Source: an uncultured Deferribacteraceae bacterium
Lineage (GTDB): Bacteria > Chrysiogenota > Deferribacteres > CAMZNJ01
Length of the DNA: 56,781 nt
Direction: 5' to 3'
NCBI GenBank assembly: GCA_947313825.1
Contig: CAMZNJ010000024.1
Coordinates: forward strand, 1 to 56,781
A program made the translations under genes and the position numbers. The notes below the pieces were generated by a model. It did not search any database, was not told the origin of the DNA, and saw only the letters and a list, made by a program, of their open reading frames with translations. Of the stretch, positions 51,413-56,781 are shown one piece after another; positions within the stretch are counted from its first letter, which is position 1, and each line of letters opens with the position of its first letter.

Positions 51413-52021
51413 TTATTTCTCTATTTTAATACGTCCGTAGTAGGATTTCCCGTAAGATTTTAGCAGGTTATTTATTATGGAGTTGTAGTAGGGTGCTGGT
51501 TGCCCCACGTTGTATGTTGCGGATCCTGACCAAACGAGGTCGTTGGATGGTATGGCACGAACTTTGATATACATGGTACGAGATTTTACGGATTGCGATG
51601 TTTGTGATTGTTCGCGGGAGCTGGTAATGGGTACGGCAAGGCTAAAGCTGTCGCCGAGGGGCACACTGAAGGCAACTCCTGAGCCTGTGCCTGATGTATC
51701 GGTAATAGTTGCGAGGTTCTCTTTGAGCTCGACATGTAGTGTGTATTTAGCATTATTGCGGGTTTCGACAACGTTGAACCCTTGGCGGTATAACTGATTC
51801 TTCACACGAACTTCGAGTCGTTGTCCTTCAGTGCTGGCGGTGGTATTGTGGGAAACGAAGATGGGATCCGTGGTCATGAGTGAGTATCTGGAGTTGTCCA
51901 CACTTTCGAATACTGCTTTGGTGCATGATGATACGCTAACAGAGAGTAGTGCAAGTGCTATGAGGGGGAGCAAGGTGGATTTAAATCGGCTTATGTTTGG
52001 GTTTTTGTGTAATAGGCTCAT
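51413..52021 (-). CDS. Predicted lipoprotein (member 1 of a related pair)
   Basis: A 202-residue protein with a lipoprotein signal ending LSVSVSSC, the Cys near residue 33 being the predicted lipidation site. The mature part has the pattern found in the adjacent lipoprotein: IFVSHNTTASTEGQRLEVRVKNQLYRQGFNVVET then DLVWSGSATYN and YYNSIINNLLKSYGK. This resembles DUF4136-type periplasmic lipoproteins of unknown role. GGAG lies 8 bp before the ATG. Located between rsmA/lptD and its paralogue, it is probably an outer-membrane-anchored protein. Confidence 0.72.
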   Translation of the reverse strand: MSLLHKNPNISRFKSTLLPLIALALLSVSVSSCTKAVFESVDNSRYSLMTTDPIFVSHNTTASTEGQRLEVRVKNQLYRQGFNVVETRNNAKYTLHVELKENLATITDTSGTGSGVAFSVPLGDSFSLAVPITSSREQSQTSQSVKSRTMYIKVRAIPSNDLVWSGSATYNVGQPAPYYNSIINNLLKSYGKSYYGRIKIEK

Positions 52022-52052
52022 ATTTTGTTCTCCATGCTATATTTTATTGGGG

Positions 52053-52823
52053 CTAAGGTGTGTTGCGTCGGGGTGTGTTGCGTCTTAGTTCGCGTCCGTA
52101 TTCGCTTACTAATCTGTTTAATATTTTTTCGTAGTCTTTTTGATATTCGTCTCGTTGTATGTTGGCTGAACCCTCCCATACTAGCACTTTCCGGTCTTGG
52201 AAGGCACTGTTTATTGGTATGTAAGATTGCATGTAAATATATGTGTAGTTTGTGGGTTGCATGGAGCTTGCTTTGTACGGTTTGCGGGGTGGTATTCGTT
52301 TGTTGGGAGTCTCTTCGTAGGTTTCGAGGGAGAGTCCCTTTTGAATGCTGGAGGAGAACTGTTTGGCAGTAAAAATATTGACCACATTGACGTAAATTTG
52401 GTATCGGGAGTCCATGGGGTTGTCTACAACGTTGTACCCTTGCTCTTTGAATATGGATACGAGTGCTCTGTATTGTTCGTCGTTGAATGTTTCATTTTCG
52501 AAGGAGCTAACAGGTGTGTTGATGAATACGGGTGAGAATTGTGTTAGGTTTAGCGTGTTGTGTGTTATCTGTTTGTAGGGTGAAACGGAGGCACATGATG
52601 TTAGCACAAAGAGTAGGGTAACGCAGGCGAATAGTATCATGGGTACGATGCCGTACATTTTTTTTAAGAAGGGTGGTTTCTGGAATTTTGCGTATTGAGC
52701 GGAGTATTTTTCGCGAATTTTAGCTTGGTTTGGGCTCTCTTCAGTGGTTGTTCCCCCTGAGACTTTTTGTTCCTGCTCGGTGTTGCTGGTTTTGAAGTTG
52801 TTAATTTCCGAGTTGTTTCCCAT
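52053..52823 (-). CDS. Predicted lipoprotein (member 2 of a related pair)
   Basis: A 256-residue protein. A hydrophilic N-terminal region of about 55 residues precedes a signal (MYGIVPMILFACVTLLFVLTSC) whose Cys is near residue 77. If translation really begins at 52823 (AAAGGGA upstream) the lipobox is unusually internal; a start at 52655 would give a normal lipoprotein. The mature part parallels the neighbouring gene (VFINTPVSSFENETFNDEQYRALVSIFKEQGYNVVDN; VLVWEGSANIQRDEYQKDYEKILNRLVSEYG), so the pair arose by duplication. The C-terminus ends RRNTPRRNTP, encoded by a 15-bp repeat. Function unknown. Confidence 0.65.
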   Translation of the reverse strand: MGNNSEINNFKTSNTEQEQKVSGGTTTEESPNQAKIREKYSAQYAKFQKPPFLKKMYGIVPMILFACVTLLFVLTSCASVSPYKQITHNTLNLTQFSPVFINTPVSSFENETFNDEQYRALVSIFKEQGYNVVDNPMDSRYQIYVNVVNIFTAKQFSSSIQKGLSLETYEETPNKRIPPRKPYKASSMQPTNYTYIYMQSYIPINSAFQDRKVLVWEGSANIQRDEYQKDYEKILNRLVSEYGRELRRNTPRRNTP

Positions 52824-52961
52824 AGTTTTAACTATCCCTTTGCAGATGTTGTTTGCAAAGTAATACTCCTAAAAATACTAATCAATAAAAATAGGATACC
52901 CTATAAAGTACACTCTTTTCAATACAAACTTGCATTAATTTACTTTGGTGGGATATTTCTA

Positions 52962-52991
52962 TTGACGAAAGGGCGGTATAACGTTTAAAAT
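52962..52991 (+). promoter_or_regulatory. Predicted promoter of the large secreted protein gene
   Basis: TTGACG (52962-52967), an 18-bp spacer and TAAAAT (52986-52991). The -35 region TTGACGAAAGGGCGGT matches that of the transketolase promoter at 15 of 16 positions. The start point would be at or next to the ATG at 52999. Confidence 0.55.
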
Positions 52992-52998
52992 TGAGAGT

Positions 52999-55287
52999 AT
53001 GATTAGTTACTCGAAATGGTCAGGAAAAATCACCTTACGACGCTATTTGCCAACCCCTTACCCGCTTGGTGTGGTACGCCTGAAGGCACGCACAGGTGTG
53101 CTCACAGGTGTGCTCCTTGCTCTGATACTCAGTGTTGTCGCTGTGCCTAGTGTTGCCCTCGGTGCCAAGATATCCATATCGCCGTCTGAAGTGAAAACAT
53201 TTTTCCCCCTGCCCAGCGAGCTCCCTGGGGGTTCTAGGGTATGGATAAAATCCTCCGATAGTTCTGATCTCAAAAAGAAAGGTGATAGTTGCGACGTCAT
53301 TAGTACTGCCTACAACTACTTCTCCACAAAACCCAGCGTTAAGCTAGGTGTTGAACGTCAGTCATCCTACCCCGTGGATGTTCGTGTATTCTCGTGTGTT
53401 TCCCTTGAAGCGGCAAGCGATCAGTTCCACTACCTCTCAGCCATAGGCGACAACGAACACAAGGTTATGGTTGACTTTGGCGACAAGGCGACACTGTTGG
53501 TTTTGCCCTATGAAGGCACAAGCAAAACGGACACTCAGCAAGCTTCATACTACCTTACATTTATCAAAGGGGTATTCGTTACGCAAGTACACTCAACGGA
53601 CGGCTTCTCACTCATGGATATTGCTGACTTCATCGACATATCCATCGCAAACCTGATGAAACGATACCCCGACATGTTTATGATTACCTCCCTCGCCATG
53701 GTTATTCAGAAAGACGGGTTTGTCGATTACCACGAAGACGTCCTGTTTGCAGAAAATATCACGGCGTTAGACGTTCATGGCGAAGTGTATGACTCCCTTG
53801 GTAACCCCATGGATGGTGCAACAGTGCGAATCCCAACACTCAACGCAACAACCACAACCGACGGTGCAGGACGCTTTCGCATTGCATACAACGTTAATAA
53901 AAACTACACAGTAAAACTTACCAAAGTAATCTACATGCACGATCAGCCGGGCAAAACGTCGAGATCAAACGCCCTCGTGAGCGGTGTTTATGACCTGAAA
54001 ATGTTCATGCCAAACAAACCTGCTACCAAATACAGACTCGCGCTGCAAGTCAGACCATCGCAGGGGGGGAAGTACCGCTTGGCATTCGGCAACATGACTG
54101 CACGAGATGCAAACAACTCTCCTAGTGCAAAAAATTACCCCGTAAGGGGCAAAATCTACAGCAACGGGAGCCTCGAACTAATCGTCAACTGCAAAGAACG
54201 GGAATCCATCGCCTCCTGTCGACAGGTACTCAAATCTAGCAACGTCGGTGGCGATATCGTCTCCGGTGCATGGTCTGGAACTGGACCCGGTGGCATGTTC
54301 GAACTCTACAAAAATAGCTACACCAAACGCACCATTCGAGTTCGACTAGACAAATCCAACCTAGACCTAAGTAGTATCGAGCTTGATGCCAAAAACACAA
54401 CCATAAACCGAGACGATCAACCATTCATCTCCAACGACCCCAAGAGGGGGAAACGCTACATTGAAGCAGTGTTCTCACCAATCAAAGACAAAAGACTCAA
54501 AGAGGACGAAAACCTATTCGCAGCAACACTTGTACTACAGGTGGTGCCCTCGAGTACGCAAGTCGGAAGCATCCCCGTGTATGCCTACACCTTGCAAGGC
54601 AACAGCACCGCACGATCACTCTACCAACAGGGAAAGGTTGCAACACTGACTCCATCCACAGACTCATACCAGTTTCGTGTACCACTAGAAGGGGGCTCCA
54701 ACAACTTCACAGCACCACTAATCGGACCCGTATCATATAACTCATCCCTAGTGGCTCACCACCTTGTTGGAGACGTGGATAGCCTGAGGTATGCACCATT
54801 CATGGAGCTGACATACTACTTGCCACGTAAATCAGCTCAACCAAAATCATTCATAACTGTGTGGTTCAACGATGTGGACAAAGCTGATTACGTCAGCAAT
54901 GGCAACCTTCTAAAAAATGACGGGCGAGATGACGCTGTTCTAAATGTTAACTTCAACTCAAACGTGGGAAAACTGGACTTAATCGAACTAAGCATACCCT
55001 CTGTTGGGTTGAAGTACAATACGGTTTCAGGGGACTCAGCTCCTTGCGTTGCCCTTGCCATACAACGAAACAGCACACCTGAAGCAACCTACACGCTTGC
55101 TAGTCATAAAACCTGCCAAATAGGTGCCGACGGATCGGGGAGCGTTGCCATCAAACAAGGGGACAAAGCAAGGCTCTACATCTACAAACACTCCGCACTC
55201 ACTGATGCACTAAGGCGATCAAGTGGAAAACTAATGTACAAAATACGCATAAATGGCACAATGTATGAAGGTGTTGTAACACCATAA
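52999..55287 (+). CDS. Large secreted protein with a carboxypeptidase-regulatory-like domain
   Basis: A 762-residue protein. A membrane-spanning signal lies at about residues 32-56 (GVLTGVLLALILSVVAVPSVALGA). At about residues 253-312 there is a CarboxypepD_reg-type beta-sandwich (DVHGEVYDSLGNPMDGATVRIPTLNATTTTDGAGRFRI), common in surface and envelope proteins. The remainder is beta-rich and not recognised; a run of cysteines suggests disulfides in the periplasm. No catalytic motif is visible. The ATG at 52999 has no ribosome binding site and lies only about 8 bp after the -10; a GTG further in, just before the signal, is an alternative. nagA follows 47 bp later, perhaps in one transcript. 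Confidence 0.68.
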   Translation: MISYSKWSGKITLRRYLPTPYPLGVVRLKARTGVLTGVLLALILSVVAVPSVALGAKISISPSEVKTFFPLPSELPGGSRVWIKSSDSSDLKKKGDSCDVISTAYNYFSTKPSVKLGVERQSSYPVDVRVFSCVSLEAASDQFHYLSAIGDNEHKVMVDFGDKATLLVLPYEGTSKTDTQQASYYLTFIKGVFVTQVHSTDGFSLMDIADFIDISIANLMKRYPDMFMITSLAMVIQKDGFVDYHEDVLFAENITALDVHGEVYDSLGNPMDGATVRIPTLNATTTTDGAGRFRIAYNVNKNYTVKLTKVIYMHDQPGKTSRSNALVSGVYDLKMFMPNKPATKYRLALQVRPSQGGKYRLAFGNMTARDANNSPSAKNYPVRGKIYSNGSLELIVNCKERESIASCRQVLKSSNVGGDIVSGAWSGTGPGGMFELYKNSYTKRTIRVRLDKSNLDLSSIELDAKNTTINRDDQPFISNDPKRGKRYIEAVFSPIKDKRLKEDENLFAATLVLQVVPSSTQVGSIPVYAYTLQGNSTARSLYQQGKVATLTPSTDSYQFRVPLEGGSNNFTAPLIGPVSYNSSLVAHHLVGDVDSLRYAPFMELTYYLPRKSAQPKSFITVWFNDVDKADYVSNGNLLKNDGRDDAVLNVNFNSNVGKLDLIELSIPSVGLKYNTVSGDSAPCVALAIQRNSTPEATYTLASHKTCQIGADGSGSVAIKQGDKARLYIYKHSALTDALRRSSGKLMYKIRINGTMYEGVVTP

Positions 55288-55334
55288 CTGGAGCTCGATT
55301 GCTCTGCCTTTACAAGTGCGTAAGAGGGAACCGT

Positions 55335-56507
55335 ATGAATTACGTGATAAAAACAGACAAACTAGTACTTAGTGGCGGGGTTGTTGAAGGGTACATCTCT
55401 GTTCGCGATGGTCGAATTGCAGAGGTATCTCGCACACCCATTACCCTCGGGAATGGCGACAATGCTGTGGACTGCTCCGGTCTTTTTGTTGCACCCGGAA
55501 TGATGGACACGCATATTCACGGGCTCCATGGCTTTGACACTGCCAACAACAACGTTGACGACATACTAGGCATGTCCGATGCCCTCCTTCAGTACGGCGT
55601 AACATCGTTCTGCCCCACAATTTACACCAACCTTGAACCACTCTTTGTGGACGGTATTCGTGCCGCTGCCACTGCTCAGGGGAATGAAACCGGCTCGCGT
55701 ATTCACGGTATGCACTTGGAAGGACCATTCATATCGAAGTCGAAGGCTGGTGCACAACCACCTGACGCCATTCGTGAAACAGTGGACACAAGCCTGCTGG
55801 AAACCATCCACCGTTTTGCCAAGGGTAAGGTTTCCATTATGACTGCTGCTCCCGAAACCAACAATATCAGTGTATTGGTGGATTTCTGTAGGGGCGAGGG
55901 GATACGCCTGTCCGCAGGACACACTAACGCTACCCATGAAGAGATGTGTTGCGGTGCGGATATGGGGTTCTCGCGGGTTACCCACCTATTCAACGCCATG
56001 CCAAGTATTAATCACCGTGCCCCCGGTGCTGTCGTGGCTGCCCTCATGGATGATCGACTTTACTGCGAGCTAATTGCTGACGGCAAACATGTTAACAGGG
56101 CTGTTGCCGAGCTTGCTTTGCGGTGCAAACCTGCCGACAAAGTTATTCTTATCACGGACGCCTTATGTCCGACAGGTCTTACTGGTGGCAACCTGTTTGC
56201 TAATGGCAAGGCTGTGGAGATGCGTGATTCCCTTTGGCACCACGTTGAAGATGGCACCATTGCTGGCTCATCCTTGGATATGTTAACGGGCGTGAAAAAC
56301 CTGTCTCAGTGGGGCGTTGACATGCCAACAGCATTTCAGTACGCCTCCCAAAACCCTAACGCAAACCTTGGCGTTACAGATAGGGGGGCATTGGCTGTGG
56401 GTAATCATGCCGATATTATTGTTTTCGATGATAAGTTCGACCTCAAAGCAACAATAGTGGGCGGCGACCTCAAATATACGGGCAAAGGGTTCTCCCTCCC
56501 ATTGTAG
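55335..56507 (+). CDS. nagA: N-acetylglucosamine-6-phosphate deacetylase
   Basis: A 390-residue amidohydrolase converting GlcNAc-6-phosphate to glucosamine-6-phosphate in amino-sugar recycling. Metal and substrate residues are in DTHIHGLHG, MHLEGPFIS (metal-binding Glu), SAGHTNAT, THLFNAMPSINHR and ILITDALCPTG (catalytic Asp). Length is normal. AGAGGG lies 6 bp before the ATG at 55335; the frame continues upstream to 55299 without support. nagB and a transporter are not adjacent. It may serve peptidoglycan recycling, given the wall cluster in the window. Confidence 0.95.
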   Translation: MNYVIKTDKLVLSGGVVEGYISVRDGRIAEVSRTPITLGNGDNAVDCSGLFVAPGMMDTHIHGLHGFDTANNNVDDILGMSDALLQYGVTSFCPTIYTNLEPLFVDGIRAAATAQGNETGSRIHGMHLEGPFISKSKAGAQPPDAIRETVDTSLLETIHRFAKGKVSIMTAAPETNNISVLVDFCRGEGIRLSAGHTNATHEEMCCGADMGFSRVTHLFNAMPSINHRAPGAVVAALMDDRLYCELIADGKHVNRAVAELALRCKPADKVILITDALCPTGLTGGNLFANGKAVEMRDSLWHHVEDGTIAGSSLDMLTGVKNLSQWGVDMPTAFQYASQNPNANLGVTDRGALAVGNHADIIVFDDKFDLKATIVGGDLKYTGKGFSLPL

Positions 56508-56527
56508 CAGGTTTTGATACTGCACAA

Positions 56528-56644
56528 GCAGGCGGGCTAAGCAGGCGGGCTAAGCAGGCGGACTGAGCAGGCGGACTAAGCAGGCGGGCTAAGCAGGCGG
56601 GCTAAGCAGGCGGGCTGAGCAGGCGGGCTAAGCAGGCGGACTAA
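56528..56644. repeat. Minisatellite, 13-bp unit, 9 copies
   Basis: Nine almost perfect copies of GCAGGCGGGCTAA (variants in the last four bases: actga, actaa, gctga) start 21 bp after the nagA stop. Confidence 0.97.
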
Positions 56645-56680
56645 GCAGGTAACTAGATATAATATTTCAACGGTGATGCC

Positions 56681-56781
56681 ATTAATATAACACATACGCA
56701 CAAACATTTTGCAAAAGCCTTATGGGTACTTGCTATCCTTGCCCTTACCATGTTGCCTCAGCAAGCTTCTGGTGGCAGTGT
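56681..56781 (+). CDS. Partial secreted protein at the window edge (start codon uncertain)
   Basis: From about 56,681 one frame reads a signal-peptide-like sequence: a basic region (THTHKHFAKA), a hydrophobic core (LWVLAILALTML) and a likely cleavage region (QQASGG). The frame has no ATG, GTG or TTG between the upstream stop and the hydrophobic core; ATT at 56681 is the only start-like codon, with a GGTG a few bases upstream. TATAAT at about 56,658 may be its -10. The rest of the gene lies outside the window. Confidence 0.35.
   Translation, partial: MNITHTHKHFAKALWVLAILALTMLPQQASGGS

Noticed and set aside
1..56781. tRNA or rRNA genes
   Set aside because: No T-loop, anticodon-stem or rRNA core sequence was found on either strand by reading; a covariance scan was not possible.

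Overview
The window is from a Gram-negative, motile, didermal bacterium. Evidence for this is LptD, lipobox proteins, a methyl-accepting chemotaxis protein, an HD-GYP protein, a DksA-type zinc-finger protein, a long-chain polyprenyl diphosphate synthase (quinone or undecaprenyl type) and two small triheme c-type cytochromes. Average GC looks moderate (roughly mid-40s by eye). The gene set with triheme c7-like cytochromes fits the Deferribacterota or a Desulfobacterota-like lineage best. That placement is inference from gene content, not a phylogeny. No rRNA, tRNA, IS element, prophage or CRISPR array was recognised.

Layout. 1-11,649 (+ strand): a truncated HD-GYP protein, a YggT-like membrane protein preceded by a structured leader, a PIN-TRAM membrane protein, trpS, an RsuA/RluB-type pseudouridine synthase, an NtrY-like sensor kinase, an MCP and uvrB. 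11,789-14,833 (+): a class A penicillin-binding protein. 14,917-20,406 (-): an RNase Z-like metallo-hydrolase, a fused phosphotransferase-like/P-loop kinase-like protein, endonuclease IV (nfo), fructose-1,6-bisphosphatase (fbp) and a divergent uracil-DNA glycosylase. 20,759-29,126 (-): a division and cell-wall cluster, transcribed ftsW-murG-murC-ddl-ftsQ-ftsA-ftsZ, with murB absent from its common position. 29,601-32,442: rpmB (+), an unrecognised 193-residue protein (+) and cysS (-). 32,759-33,923 (-): the duplicated triheme cytochromes. 34,321-39,885 (+): transketolase, rlmB, rlmH, a dksA-like gene and gpmI. 40,131-46,630: a DUF2156 protein (-), hemD-like (+), priA (-), polyprenyl synthase (-), a small membrane protein (-) and a DHH phosphoesterase (-). 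46,690-52,823 (-): envelope genes, namely a FlgT/LPP20-like secreted protein, lptD, rsmA and two related lipoproteins. 52,999-56,507 (+): a large secreted protein and nagA. A signal-peptide-like reading frame is cut off at the right edge.

The most striking property of the window is the number of minisatellites. More than a dozen unrelated tandem-repeat arrays occur, most directly after a stop codon or between genes. Intergenic units are of many lengths (for example 13, 15, 16, 17, 22, 23 and 38 bp), whereas arrays inside genes keep multiples of three (9, 12, 21 and 39 bp) and encode repeat tails or loop insertions in RluB, the MCP, PBP1A and MurG. Other points worth attention are a riboswitch-like leader before the yggT-like gene, a cytochrome duplication that carried its promoter and a conserved upstream box with it, an extended -35 motif shared by two distant promoters, hairpins without U-tracts after several genes, and blocks of opposite keto/amino skew that change inside genes.
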